64,000 bases of DNA from JAWLHJ01 sp039587535 (lineage in GTDB: Bacteria > Gemmatimonadota > Gemmatimonadetes > Longimicrobiales > Gaopeijiaceae). Positions 17,165 through 26,375 of this stretch are shown in pieces. Position 1 is the stretch's first letter, and every line of letters starts with the position of its first letter. The notes beneath the pieces were generated by a model. It did not search any database and was not told the origin of the DNA. It saw only the letters and a list, made by a program, of their open reading frames with translations. The position numbers and the translations under genes were made by a program. The stretch covers positions 1 through 64,000 of the forward strand of contig JBDHIF010000013.1 of NCBI GenBank assembly GCA_039587535.1, in the 5' to 3' direction.

Positions 17165-18559
17165 ATGAATGAGCTCCTGATTCGTGGCGGCACGCTCGTG
17201 ACGGCGGACGGCCGGCGCAACGCGGACGTCCTCTCCCGGGATGGCCGGATCGTGGAGATCGGCACTGGCTTGAGAACACGGGGGCGGGTGATCGACGCGG
17301 CGGGTCATTGGGTCATGCCGGGTGGGATCGACACGCACACGCATCTCGCACACCCGATCGGCCGGCTGGGCGTGCGCACCGCGGACGACTTCCACACGGG
17401 AACGGTGGCCGCAGCGTTCGGCGGAGTCACGACCATTCTGGATTTTTCACTACAGGCCAAGGGAGAGTCCCTGTCCGCTGCCCGGGATCGACGTCTCGAA
17501 GAGATCCGACCGGATGCCGTCATCGACTACGGATTTCACACGATCGTGACCGACGTCACGGAAGACGTGCTCTCGGAGATGCCGGCGCTGATTGGCGGCG
17601 GCTTCCCGTCATTCAAGGTGTACATGACGTACGGGGACAAGAAGATCGGTGACGAGCACTTGATCCTCCTGCTCGAGACGGCAGCGGAGCATGGTGGGCT
17701 GCTGTACCTGCACTGCGAGAACGACTGCGCCGTGACGCACCTCATCGAGCGCCATCTCGCCCGCGGGGAGACCGGACCGGCGTTCCACGCTACGAGCCGA
17801 CCCCCGCCCGTGGAAGCCGAAGCCACCAACCGGGCGATCATGCTCGCCGAGCTCGCGGGAGCACCCGTCTGTATCGCCCACGTAACCTCGGAGGGCGCGG
17901 CGGCCCACGTCGCCGCCGCCCGCGAGAGGGGCGTGCCGGTCGCTGCCGAGACCTGCCCCCAGTATCTGGTCCTCGACGAATCCGTCTACGATCCCGCGGC
18001 TGGCTGCGAGGTGGCCAAGTTCGTTTGCAGCCCACCCATGAGAGCCAGATCCCACGTAGAGGCGCTCTGGCGAGCGCTGGCTGACGGCTCCATCCAGCAG
18101 ATCTCGTCTGACCATGCGCCGTTCCGATTCGAGGGCCAGAAGACCGGCGGCTGCGACGACTTCACCAAGATCCCCAACGGTCTACCGGGCATCGAGACGC
18201 GGCTCCCCCTGGTCTTCACGCAAGGCGTCGTAGAGGGACGAATCACCCCGGAGCGGTTCGTGGAGCTCACGGCGACGGCCCCGGCCCGACTGTTCGGGCT
18301 CACCGGCAAAGGGAGGATCGAGGTCGATGCTGACGCCGACCTCATCGTCGTCGACCCGGAGCGCGAGGTGACCGTAGACCCCGACGTCCTCCATTCCGCC
18401 GTCGACTACAGCCCCTACCAGGACATGCGTCTCAAGGGCTTCCCGACCTGGACGGTGTCTCGCGGGGAGGTCATCGTGGACGCCGGAACGGCCGTCATGA
18501 AGCGGGGGCGCGGACGTCTCGCCAGGCGCACACCCATCGCCGTCGAAGCCATGCGCTGA
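17165..18559 (+). CDS. Dihydropyrimidinase / D-hydantoinase
   Basis: The 464-residue cytosolic amidohydrolase has every metal residue of the hydantoinase family: GIDTHTH, the carboxylated Lys in SFKVYMTYG, LYLHCEN, CIAHVTS and SSDHAPF, then the NGLPGIETR loop seen in dihydropyrimidinases. It opens cyclic ureides such as dihydrouracil or substituted hydantoins to N-carbamoyl amino acids. An in-frame GTG sits one codon upstream, and ATG at 17165 is preferred. It is alone on the plus strand, convergent with the large catabolic island, where an M20-family hydrolase could process a carbamoyl product. That link is inferred. Confidence 0.92.
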   Translation: MNELLIRGGTLVTADGRRNADVLSRDGRIVEIGTGLRTRGRVIDAAGHWVMPGGIDTHTHLAHPIGRLGVRTADDFHTGTVAAAFGGVTTILDFSLQAKGESLSAARDRRLEEIRPDAVIDYGFHTIVTDVTEDVLSEMPALIGGGFPSFKVYMTYGDKKIGDEHLILLLETAAEHGGLLYLHCENDCAVTHLIERHLARGETGPAFHATSRPPPVEAEATNRAIMLAELAGAPVCIAHVTSEGAAAHVAAARERGVPVAAETCPQYLVLDESVYDPAAGCEVAKFVCSPPMRARSHVEALWRALADGSIQQISSDHAPFRFEGQKTGGCDDFTKIPNGLPGIETRLPLVFTQGVVEGRITPERFVELTATAPARLFGLTGKGRIEVDADADLIVVDPEREVTVDPDVLHSAVDYSPYQDMRLKGFPTWTVSRGEVIVDAGTAVMKRGRGRLARRTPIAVEAMR

Positions 18560-18589
18560 AGCGCCATGTAGCGCATGACCCGAAAGGCG

Positions 18590-18608
18590 CCGCGCAAGCG
18601 GTGCGCGG
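18590..18608. terminator. GC hairpin between convergent genes
   Basis: CCGCGC and GCGCGG form a 6-bp perfect stem with a 7-base loop in the 56-bp gap between the convergent hydantoinase and M20 genes. There is no T-run on either side, so a terminator role is tentative. Confidence 0.35.
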
Positions 18609-18615
18609 AGTAAGC

Positions 18616-19977
18616 CTAGCTCCTGCCGAAGTGCTCCATGATGGCAGCCGCGTACTTGATCCCTTGGATGTACTTGTCCAGGTGGATGTTCTCGTCGGGG
18701 GCATGGAGGTTCGCCCCCGTGTTGGCAAAGCCGGTGAGCACGCAGGGGATCCACACGTGTCGCAGAATGGCCCCCTCGGCGGAGACCCCGTTCACGACGG
18801 GAAGCTCACCGTACACCTCGGTGGCCGCCGCGATAATCGCCTGGCTGATGTCCTCCTTCACCGAGATCTTGTACGGTGGCTCGGCGCCGTCGAAAGCCCG
18901 CACCTCGATGTGCCCGAAGCCGTGCTTCTGCAGGTGAGCCTTGAGCTTACGGATGGCCGCGTCAGGCTGGATGTTCGGAATCAACCTGAAGTCCAGCCGT
19001 GCCCTGGCCTCGTTGGGGACGATCGTCTTGCTGCCAGGACCGGTATAGCCCGCGATGATCCCCTGGATGTTGGCCGTAGGCTCGTAGGTGCGGGCGCGGA
19101 TGGCGTCCACTCCGTCGCGTCCCAGTGCGAACTCCGGGATGCCCCACTCGTCCCTTTGGGCGTCCAGATCCACCCGCGCCGCCTTCTCCGTCAGTTGCGC
19201 CTCGTCGTCCTCGTCGAGCTGCCAGATCCCCTCGTCCCAGCCCTCCACCAAGATCCGACGATCCCGATCGAGGATGGTGTTGAGGGCCCACACCAGATCC
19301 CACACGGGTGCGGGCACCAGCGGGAAGTTGAGCGAGTGGATATCCGTCTTGGCCCCGCGCGCGATCAGCTCTACGAAGAGCACCGATTTGAGGCCCAGGG
19401 ACACGTCTGGGACGTCGGCCCCGACCTCCATGGATCCATCCAAGCAGTGCATGCCGTCCGCTTCCAGCAGCTTCTCGTTCCGTGCCGCCCAGTCGGCCAG
19501 GTTGGGAGAGCCGATCTCCTCTTCTCCCTCGATGAGGAACTTGAGATCGATGGGTACCTCTCCCCGGACCTCGAGAAACGCCTTGGCCGCCTTGTTGAAG
19601 GCCAGCACCCCGGACTTGTTGTCGGTGGCCCCACGCCCGTATAGGACCCCGTCCACGATGTCCGCCGCCCATGGCCCACCATACGTCCAGGCATCCAGCG
19701 GCTCCGGCGGCTGGACGTCGTAGTGGGAGTAGCAGAGGAGCGTCTTGCTCGGCGTGCGAGCCTTCAGATGCCCGAACACGACCGGTGGGCCCTCCCTCAG
19801 CTCGTGGAACTCCGCCGGGAGTCCGTCCTCGTGCATCATGTCCCGGACCAGGGTGGCGCATTCCCTGAGGCCGATCCCCTGAGCGGAGACAGAGGGCTGC
19901 CGGACGAGGCGCTGCAGGTCGCGCACGCACTCCTCGGCGTGGGCGTCGATCCAGTCGTAGATGGGCTGCATGGTCAT
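18616..19977 (-). CDS. M20-family metallopeptidase (dipeptidase-like)
   Basis: This 453-residue enzyme has the M20 di-zinc site: SHYDVQP (His and Asp), GRGATDNKSG (bridging Asp), EGEEEIGS (general base and ligand), a DGSM ligand region, and a C-terminal NLHAPDE His. The lid domain is of dipeptidase length. Relatives cleave dipeptides, acyl amino acids or N-carbamoyl compounds. The ATG at 19977 forms an ATGA overlap with the SDR stop, and it is the last gene of the long minus-strand operon. There is no signal peptide, so it acts in the cytoplasm on imported material. Confidence 0.9.
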   Translation of the reverse strand: MTMQPIYDWIDAHAEECVRDLQRLVRQPSVSAQGIGLRECATLVRDMMHEDGLPAEFHELREGPPVVFGHLKARTPSKTLLCYSHYDVQPPEPLDAWTYGGPWAADIVDGVLYGRGATDNKSGVLAFNKAAKAFLEVRGEVPIDLKFLIEGEEEIGSPNLADWAARNEKLLEADGMHCLDGSMEVGADVPDVSLGLKSVLFVELIARGAKTDIHSLNFPLVPAPVWDLVWALNTILDRDRRILVEGWDEGIWQLDEDDEAQLTEKAARVDLDAQRDEWGIPEFALGRDGVDAIRARTYEPTANIQGIIAGYTGPGSKTIVPNEARARLDFRLIPNIQPDAAIRKLKAHLQKHGFGHIEVRAFDGAEPPYKISVKEDISQAIIAAATEVYGELPVVNGVSAEGAILRHVWIPCVLTGFANTGANLHAPDENIHLDKYIQGIKYAAAIMEHFGRS

Positions 19978-20708
19978 GAGGTGGCTTCCTTCTGGGCGAG
20001 GGCCCACGCATTCAGCCTCTGACCCGAGAGCTGCATGGGTCGGGTGGCCAGATGCGCGAAGGCCGGGGCGAGGAGAATCGGATCGACCCACTTCTCCCGG
20101 AGCTCCGGGCTGTAGGTCGTCTCGGACATGGGTGTGTGCATGTACATCCCGGGCGTGATCGTCACGGAGAGGATTCCATGCGCCTCGCCCTCCATGGCGA
20201 CGCACTTGGAGAAGCCCTCGAGCGCGTGCTTCGCGGCACAGTACGCGGTCTCGTCGACGAATCCCTCGACACCGGATCGCGAAGAGACGTAGACCAGAGC
20301 TCCACCCCGCTGCTGCATGCCGCCCCAGACCGCCTTCGTCAGCTGGAAAGCCGCTTGGATCCCCACGTTCAGGGTCGCTTGGAACGTGCCCAACGCGACT
20401 TCTTCCAAGGGCTGTACCCTGAGGATCGCGGCATTGTGGATGAGGGTGTCGACGGGGCCACGCACCACGTCCTCTATGGCGCGCTCCGTGTCCTCGGCAT
20501 CGGCCAGGTCGACCACGCCACACGTTGCACCCGGGCAGGCCGCGGAAGTCTCGGACAGGCCGGCTTCGTCACGGTCGAGCAGGATCAGCCGGGCCCCCAA
20601 GGCGTGGAGGTGGCGGGCGATGGCAGCCCCCAGGCCGTGGGCAGCACCGGTCACGAGGACCGACTGCCCTTCCACCGCCACCGGACCTTGCCGCTCAACC
20701 ACCGGCAT
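19974..20708 (-). CDS. SDR-family NAD(P)-dependent oxidoreductase
   Basis: The 244-residue product is a classical short-chain dehydrogenase: cofactor loop TGAAHGLGAAIA, acidic residue in LLDRDE (suggesting NAD preference), NAA, catalytic Ser in YVSSRSG, and YCAAK (Tyr and Lys). The start at 20708 overlaps the preceding oxidoreductase by 14 bp, and a slightly later start is possible. It ends with an ATGA overlap onto the M20 gene. It probably oxidises or reduces a hydroxyl/keto intermediate of the imported compound. The substrate is not predictable. Confidence 0.88.
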   Translation of the reverse strand: MPVVERQGPVAVEGQSVLVTGAAHGLGAAIARHLHALGARLILLDRDEAGLSETSAACPGATCGVVDLADAEDTERAIEDVVRGPVDTLIHNAAILRVQPLEEVALGTFQATLNVGIQAAFQLTKAVWGGMQQRGGALVYVSSRSGVEGFVDETAYCAAKHALEGFSKCVAMEGEAHGILSVTITPGMYMHTPMSETTYSPELREKWVDPILLAPAFAHLATRPMQLSGQRLNAWALAQKEATS

Positions 20709-21777
20709 GAATCTCCGCTGGACGGACCCAGCGCCGCTCGGCTTCAGACCGACGCACCGCGTCCAGAACCCGCTGGTTGGCGAGCCCGTCGACGAAGGTC
20801 GCACCGTGAGATACGTCGCGGTCTTCCCGGATGGCGGCGGCGAGCTCTTGCATGAGCCCGACCACGGAAACGTTCCAGATGCCTCCCCGCACGCCCGGGA
20901 GATCCGCGTTGGGATCGGGGACCGTGATGTCTCGAAAATCCTCTCCGGCGCGTGCGAAGAGGAGCCGCTCATCGTCGTTCGATAGCGTGACAGTCCCTTC
21001 CGAGCCGAAAATCCGCGTCGCATTGCCCATGGCATGTGCCGCTACGCCGGACATGAGGACCTGAGCCACGGCCCCGGACGCCATCTGCACAGTGAAGAAC
21101 GCCAGGTCGTCGGCGGTCGCCGTCCAGGACGCGCCGGTGTCGGGGTCCTCGCGCTCCGGTACCACCACCGGTGCGCCGCCACTTACCCAATCCACTTCAC
21201 CGAGCCACCACCGCAGGAGATCCACCTGATGGCTTCCATTCGCTCCGAGTCGCCCGCCCCCCTTCTCCGCCAAGCTCCACCAGTCCCCCTTTCGTCGACT
21301 GGCGGGGTCGGTCCAGGTCTTTCCCACGTTGGTGATGTCGACGTGCCGGACCTCACCGAGCGCCCCCTGCGCGATGAGCTCCGCGATTCTCATCCGATTG
21401 GGGTTGAACCGGAGCTCGTGGTCGATCATGTGGAGTCGTCCGGCCGCCTCGGCCGCACCAAGCATTCGAGCCGCTTCTTCCGCGTCCATGGCAGTCGGCT
21501 TCTCGCACAGGACGTGCGCCCCGGCCTCGATCGCAGCCAGGGTCTGAGCCTCGTGGAGGACGGTCGGGGTCGCGATGCACACCAGGTCGAAGTCGTGAGC
21601 GCCGAGCATGGCCTCCCAATCGTCGTATGCATGCGGCACGTCGAACTCCGCGGCCGCCCGGCGCGCGCTCTCCAGCCGGGCCGATGCCAACGCCACCACT
21701 TCGGCGCCCGGCACGTGACGTAGGGCCGGCAAGTACGCCGCCCGTGCGAAGCTCGCGCCGATGATTCCGACCTTCAT
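20695..21777 (-). CDS. Gfo/Idh/MocA-family oxidoreductase (copy 1)
   Basis: This 360-residue enzyme has an N-terminal Rossmann domain and the family's CEKPTAMD motif, where the Lys is catalytic, followed by the HELRFNP segment and a C-terminal alpha/beta domain with GANGSHQVDLLRWW. The nucleotide loop reads GASFARAAYLP instead of GxGxxG, but its length fits. Such enzymes act on sugars, inositols or amino-sugar derivatives with NAD(P). It lies between the permease and SDR genes in the minus-strand operon and is one of two family members there. Confidence 0.87.
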   Translation of the reverse strand: MKVGIIGASFARAAYLPALRHVPGAEVVALASARLESARRAAAEFDVPHAYDDWEAMLGAHDFDLVCIATPTVLHEAQTLAAIEAGAHVLCEKPTAMDAEEAARMLGAAEAAGRLHMIDHELRFNPNRMRIAELIAQGALGEVRHVDITNVGKTWTDPASRRKGDWWSLAEKGGGRLGANGSHQVDLLRWWLGEVDWVSGGAPVVVPEREDPDTGASWTATADDLAFFTVQMASGAVAQVLMSGVAAHAMGNATRIFGSEGTVTLSNDDERLLFARAGEDFRDITVPDPNADLPGVRGGIWNVSVVGLMQELAAAIREDRDVSHGATFVDGLANQRVLDAVRRSEAERRWVRPAEIHAGG

Positions 21778-21826
21778 ATAGGCCTCCAGGGGACTGCCAG
21801 GGGTGATGACGGGATGCGACTGCGAG

Positions 21827-22780
21827 CTAGGTGCGCTCCCTCAACCGTGGGTCGAGGAAATCTCGAAGCCAGTCACCCAGAATGTTGAAGCTCAGCACCG
21901 TGAGCATGATGGCCACGCCGGGGAAGACCGCGAGCCACCACTTGTTCGCCACCAAGGTGTCGCGGCTCTCCGCGAGCATGCTCCCCCAGGTGGGTACCGA
22001 GGGCGGCACGCCGAGCCCGAGGAACGAGAGCGCCGCCTCCGAGAGAATGACGCTGGCCACGTTGAACGAGGCGATGACGGTGAGAGGCGCCAGGATGTTG
22101 GGCAGAATGGTGCGAAAGATGATCGAGGGTGTGCTGTCGCCCAGAGCCCGGGCAGCCTCCACGAACTCCTTCTCGCGCAGAGACAGGGTGTCCGCGCGCA
22201 CGATCCGGGCGTAGGTCACCCACTGACCGATTCCCAGGACCAGTATCAGGTTCCAGACGCCCGAGCCGAGCACCACCAGGAACATGATGGCCAGAAGGAT
22301 GAACGGGAAAGCGAGCTGGATGTCCCCCAAGCGCATCACCACATCGTCGACCCATCCCCCGAAATATCCGGCAAGGAGACCGGCCACGATGCCGATGGTG
22401 CCTCCCACGGTGATGGCGGCGAACCCGACCGTGAGCGACACGCGAGCCCCATAGAGAAGTCGGGAGAACACGTCCCTGCCCAGGGCGTCCGAGCCCAGCC
22501 AGAACGTGCTCCCGTCCGGGCCAGCTGCCATAGGGTCGGCCAACCGCAGGACGAGGTTCTGCCGGTTCGGATCGAACGGAGCGAACCAAGGCCCCAACGC
22601 CGCGGCCAACGAAGCCGCGAGCAGGAACACCACGGCGAAGACGGGCCAGCGGGCCGCGACCATGATGCGCGCAGCTCGCCTGAGCTCGCTGGAGAAGCCC
22701 GCGCCTCGAGGGTTCGACGACGGGACGCCGCCGCCCCCGATCGCGCCCGTGCCGGCTGCATCGGTCACGGGCCCGCTCAT
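21827..22780 (-). CDS. ABC importer permease, DppC/OppC type
   Basis: The 317-residue protein has about six membrane spans and the EAA loop characteristic of binding-protein-dependent permeases (FVEAARALGDSTPSIIFRTILPN). Its extended N-terminal region and PFDPN segment are typical of DppC. The start overlaps the DppB stop as ATGA. With DppB and the binding protein just upstream it forms the membrane part of a peptide/nickel-class importer. Its ATPase genes are not nearby; they lie on the plus arm at 38.9-40.9 kb. Confidence 0.93.
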   Translation of the reverse strand: MSGPVTDAAGTGAIGGGGVPSSNPRGAGFSSELRRAARIMVAARWPVFAVVFLLAASLAAALGPWFAPFDPNRQNLVLRLADPMAAGPDGSTFWLGSDALGRDVFSRLLYGARVSLTVGFAAITVGGTIGIVAGLLAGYFGGWVDDVVMRLGDIQLAFPFILLAIMFLVVLGSGVWNLILVLGIGQWVTYARIVRADTLSLREKEFVEAARALGDSTPSIIFRTILPNILAPLTVIASFNVASVILSEAALSFLGLGVPPSVPTWGSMLAESRDTLVANKWWLAVFPGVAIMLTVLSFNILGDWLRDFLDPRLRERT

Positions 22781-23766
22781 CCTCGGCCCCCGGACAGCTT
22801 CATCCGCGGGTCTAGTCGGACGTAGACCAGATCCACCACCAGATTGAGCAGGATAAAGATACCCGCCAGCAGAATGACCCCGGACTGCACCAGCGGGATG
22901 TCACGCTGGTTGATGGCCGCGAACAGGAGCCTACCGATCCCCGGGTAGCTGAACACCGTCTCGACCACCACAACGCCCCCCAAAAGGAACCCGAACTCGA
23001 GTCCGATGATGGTCACCACCGGAAGCCAAGCATTCCGCAGCGCATGGTGGATCAGAACCTTCTTCTCGGGGAGCCCCTTGGCTCGTGCGGTACGCACGTA
23101 GTCCTGCTCCAGCACCTCCAGGAGGGACGACCGGACCAACCGGGTGTTCCTGGCCAGTGAGTAGGTGCCGACGGCGATCCCCGGAAGCACCAGATGAAAC
23201 AGCGTTCGCGGAAGGTTCGAGAAGGCCGTGCCCACATCTCCCGACAAGAGCGGAGCTAGGAACGGCACGTGCCCGGAGATCGGGAACAGCCGCATGTAGA
23301 GGCCGAAGAACAGGATCATCATGATCCCCAGCCAGAAGCTCGGAATCGACTGCCCTAGCATGGCGAAGGTCGTGACGGATCCGTCCCAGGAAGTTCCGCG
23401 ATTTATGGCCGCAAGCACCCCGAAGGGTATGGCCAGCATGAGCGCGATCACCATGGAGAAGACGGTCAGCTCGATGGTGGCCGGAAGCGCTTCCAGGACG
23501 ATCTCCATGGCGGGCTGCCTATACGACAAGGATTGCCCGAAATCACCTCGTGAAAGATCTCGCACGAAGCTCAGATATTGGACATGAAGGGGCCGGTCGA
23601 AGCCCAGCGCCCGGCGCGTGGCTTCGATCTCTTCCTGCGAAGCCCGCTCACTGACGAAGAGGTAGGTCGGATCACCCCCGGCCTGTAGTGCCAGAAAGCT
23701 CACCAGAGTCACACCGACGACCACGACGACGCTCTGGAGAAGCCTCCGCGCGATGTATGATCCCAT
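22777..23766 (-). CDS. ABC importer permease, DppB/OppB type
   Basis: This 329-residue integral membrane protein begins MGSYIARRLLQSVVVVVGVT, the standard DppB opening helix. It carries the RALGFDRPLHVQY segment and the cytoplasmic EAA-type loop YVRTARAKGLPEKKVLIHHALRN. It ends in the helix that precedes the conserved YVRLDPR tail. It follows the binding-protein gene by 29 bp and overlaps the DppC gene by 4 bp. Confidence 0.94.
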   Translation of the reverse strand: MGSYIARRLLQSVVVVVGVTLVSFLALQAGGDPTYLFVSERASQEEIEATRRALGFDRPLHVQYLSFVRDLSRGDFGQSLSYRQPAMEIVLEALPATIELTVFSMVIALMLAIPFGVLAAINRGTSWDGSVTTFAMLGQSIPSFWLGIMMILFFGLYMRLFPISGHVPFLAPLLSGDVGTAFSNLPRTLFHLVLPGIAVGTYSLARNTRLVRSSLLEVLEQDYVRTARAKGLPEKKVLIHHALRNAWLPVVTIIGLEFGFLLGGVVVVETVFSYPGIGRLLFAAINQRDIPLVQSGVILLAGIFILLNLVVDLVYVRLDPRMKLSGGRG

Positions 23767-23795
23767 GCGCCCGACCTCGCTTCAGCTGCCCGGTG

Positions 23796-25352
23796 TCACT
23801 TCAGCCGCGCCTCGAAAAACTCCACCCTCTCGTCGCGACGCGCCTCCCAGGCGATGCGATCCGACACACCGTAGAAGTCCGGCTGGAAATACAGGTGTAG
23901 CCAAGGACCGTCGTCGTGGAAGACCTGAAGCATCTCATTGATGATGCCACGGGTCTCCTCCGGTGTCGCGGCTTCGGACAGGTCGGCCCAGCGGCTGAAC
24001 CACCGCTCGTCGCTCCAGTGCGTGTAGTTCGTGCTCGCGTTGACATCAGCCATGTCGGTCATGTCGTAGATGGGACTCCAGAGCGCCCCGCCGGTCCCCA
24101 GGAAGAACAAGGGCCCCATGCTCCTTGCCCGAAGTAGCGGCGTGTAGACGGAGGCCCATTCCATGAGCTCCAGATCGACATCCAGCCCTACGTCCTCCAG
24201 GTACTGGGTGATCGCCAGCACGACGTTCACGTCATTGACGTATCGGCCCTGCCCCGCCTGGAAGCGGATCGAGAACCGGGTACCGTCCTCCCCGCGCGGC
24301 CATCCCGCTTCGTCCAGCAGCCGTTCCGCGGTAGCGGGGTCGTAGGGGTACGGCGTCAGCTCCGGATTGCCGTTGGGCGGATTCACCAGGGACGTCGCTC
24401 GCTCGCACTCCACGCTGAGGAGCTGACGGCAAATGGTCGGCACGTCCACCGCATACTGGAGCGCGCGCCGCACCCTCGGATCCTGGATGGCGTCCCCACC
24501 CGGCTGCTCGCTGGATGCCTCGGAGAGATTGAACCCGACGTACATCCGCCGCGTCCCCGAGACCACCTGGACCTCGGCCCGGCCCGAGTTGTCGATCGCC
24601 TCGATCTGCTCGGGCACGACGTTGGTGATGACGTCGACGTTTCCGGCGATGAGCTCCGCCGTGCGCGTGGACGCCTCGGGGATGATTCGCCAGACGATCC
24701 GCTCGAAGAAGCCCGGGTCCCGGACCTTCTCGAGGACGACCTCCGAGCCCCGTGTCCAGGACGCCAGCCGATATGGGCCCGACCCGATGGGGTTCGACGC
24801 GGCCTCATCGAGCGTCATCTGCTCGTAGCTGTCCTTGCAGTGGATATAGACTTCGGTGATGAGCCCAAATGCGATGGGATTCCGCCGGGCGAGATTGATC
24901 TGCACACGCAGGTCGTCGAGCGCCTCGGCGCTCTCGAAGCCGATGGATGTGAAGACGAAGCCCGGCGTGTTCCCCGTGAAGCGGTTCGCCGGGTCCGCGG
25001 TCCGGTTGAACGTGTACGCCACGTCCTCCGCGGTCAGCGGCTCCCCGTCGTGACAGGTCAGGCCTTCCTGCAGCGTGTACACGTAGGCCCGCCCGTCCTC
25101 GGAGATCTCCAGCGTATGCGCGAGCGCGGGGAGGTGCTCCCCGTCCGGGCTGAGGTCGAAGAGGCTACCGAAGATGTGCACCGCGATGTTCGCATTGTCC
25201 CGGCTGGAGATCATTCCCGGCTCGAAGGTCGTGATGTCGGCGCTCAATCCGACCACGATCGTGTCCTCGGACTGCTCGGCGCAGCCGCCCAGCACGAAGA
25301 CCGTTGCCAAGATTCCTGCAGCAGTCCGAAGGACTTGGGTTTTGGGGTTCAT
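23796..25352 (-). CDS. Family 5 solute-binding lipoprotein of the ABC importer
   Basis: The 518-residue protein has a lipobox (VLGGC) after a hydrophobic signal and the SBP_bac_5 architecture: LSADITTFEPG near the start, the family's YTLQEGLTCHDGEPLTAEDVAYTF-like stretch, and the helix pair RRALQYAVDVPTIC. Members bind oligopeptides, nickel chelates, opines or glycosides, so the ligand is open. It would be tethered to the inner membrane in the periplasm and deliver the ligand to the DppB/DppC pair. An oxidoreductase gene begins just upstream in the same operon. Confidence 0.92.
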   Translation of the reverse strand: MNPKTQVLRTAAGILATVFVLGGCAEQSEDTIVVGLSADITTFEPGMISSRDNANIAVHIFGSLFDLSPDGEHLPALAHTLEISEDGRAYVYTLQEGLTCHDGEPLTAEDVAYTFNRTADPANRFTGNTPGFVFTSIGFESAEALDDLRVQINLARRNPIAFGLITEVYIHCKDSYEQMTLDEAASNPIGSGPYRLASWTRGSEVVLEKVRDPGFFERIVWRIIPEASTRTAELIAGNVDVITNVVPEQIEAIDNSGRAEVQVVSGTRRMYVGFNLSEASSEQPGGDAIQDPRVRRALQYAVDVPTICRQLLSVECERATSLVNPPNGNPELTPYPYDPATAERLLDEAGWPRGEDGTRFSIRFQAGQGRYVNDVNVVLAITQYLEDVGLDVDLELMEWASVYTPLLRARSMGPLFFLGTGGALWSPIYDMTDMADVNASTNYTHWSDERWFSRWADLSEAATPEETRGIINEMLQVFHDDGPWLHLYFQPDFYGVSDRIAWEARRDERVEFFEARLK

Positions 25353-25370
25353 CGTACGCTCATTCTCCTG

Positions 25371-26375
25371 TCAGCAGAGACTCACGGCCACTTCGCTGCC
25401 GGCGGAGCGGATGCAGGCATCCACCATGCGAAGGGAGGTCAGGTGATCGGTGCCGGAGCACGGCAGTGGCGCGTCCTCCCGGAAATAGCGGACGAAGTCC
25501 GCGAGAAGGCCGCGTGCGTCGTCCACCCAGGGCTCCTCCTCGGGCAGCGCGACGCTGGTCAGATCCGGGTCATCCCGGAGCGCGTAGCTCAGCGCCCCGA
25601 ACATCTCTTGTTGAAGGGCGATCCCCCGTCGGCATTCGGTTCGCCACTCGAAGCCCATCCTCTGCCAATTGCCTGCCCAGGTGCCCTGATAATTCACTTC
25701 AACTCCTCCACGGAACGTAATGAGGGCACTGACGTTCGCGTCGCCCTGGTACATGGACCACGAAGGATTGAAGGTCCGGGCCGAGATGCGGACCGGCTCG
25801 TCCTCGTACACGAACCGCATCAGATCAAAGTGATGGATCGACTGCTCCCAAAGCATGGGATGCGCCATGGTGAGTGGGTACTTGTTCAGGTTGGGGAGCG
25901 TCCCGTCCCGCCAACGCTCGTACGTGAAGCGCCCGAACTCCGCGGGCCCCAGCTGCTCCGCGAAGAGCGTCTTGAGCGCCTTCGTCACTCCCAGGTAGCG
26001 AAAGTTGAGCCCTACGGCGAGGGGGACCCCTGCCGCCGCAGCCTGAGCGACGTAGCCTTCCGCGGCGGGGAGGCTGTCGGCCAACGGCTTCTCCGCCAGT
26101 ATGGCGAGACCCGCCGCGCAGGCGGCCGCGACCTGATCCTCTCGGCCAGCCGGCGGTGTGCACAATAGCGCGACGTCGGCCTCCACGCCCGCAGCCACCT
26201 CTCCGAGGGTAGCCCCGCCCACGAGATCGGGCACGTCTACCAAACTCGTCGCCAGACGCTCCGGATTCGTGTCCACGACACCGACCACTCGGCAGTCGGG
26301 ATGCTCGCCCAACACTCGACGCCAGATCCGAGACCGAGCGCCCACGCCCACCAGGATGAAGCGCAGGGGACTCAT
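25371..26375 (-). CDS. Gfo/Idh/MocA-family oxidoreductase (copy 2)
   Basis: This 334-residue enzyme has GVGARSRIW as nucleotide loop, ALLCTPP, the catalytic AEKPLADS motif, and the C-terminal HHFDLMRF segment. It is only distantly similar to the copy at 20695-21777. The ATG at 26375 makes an ATGA overlap with the epimerase stop, which fixes the start. It shares the operon with an epimerase and the importer. This suggests that the substrate carries a sugar-like or polyol part that is oxidised, although the family also acts on other hydroxy compounds. Confidence 0.86.
   Translation of the reverse strand: MSPLRFILVGVGARSRIWRRVLGEHPDCRVVGVVDTNPERLATSLVDVPDLVGGATLGEVAAGVEADVALLCTPPAGREDQVAAACAAGLAILAEKPLADSLPAAEGYVAQAAAAGVPLAVGLNFRYLGVTKALKTLFAEQLGPAEFGRFTYERWRDGTLPNLNKYPLTMAHPMLWEQSIHHFDLMRFVYEDEPVRISARTFNPSWSMYQGDANVSALITFRGGVEVNYQGTWAGNWQRMGFEWRTECRRGIALQQEMFGALSYALRDDPDLTSVALPEEEPWVDDARGLLADFVRYFREDAPLPCSGTDHLTSLRMVDACIRSAGSEVAVSLC

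Noticed and set aside
21827..25352. A complete ABC importer operon at this locus
   Set aside because: No ATPase gene is present here; the ATPases are on the plus arm, so the cluster is reported as split.
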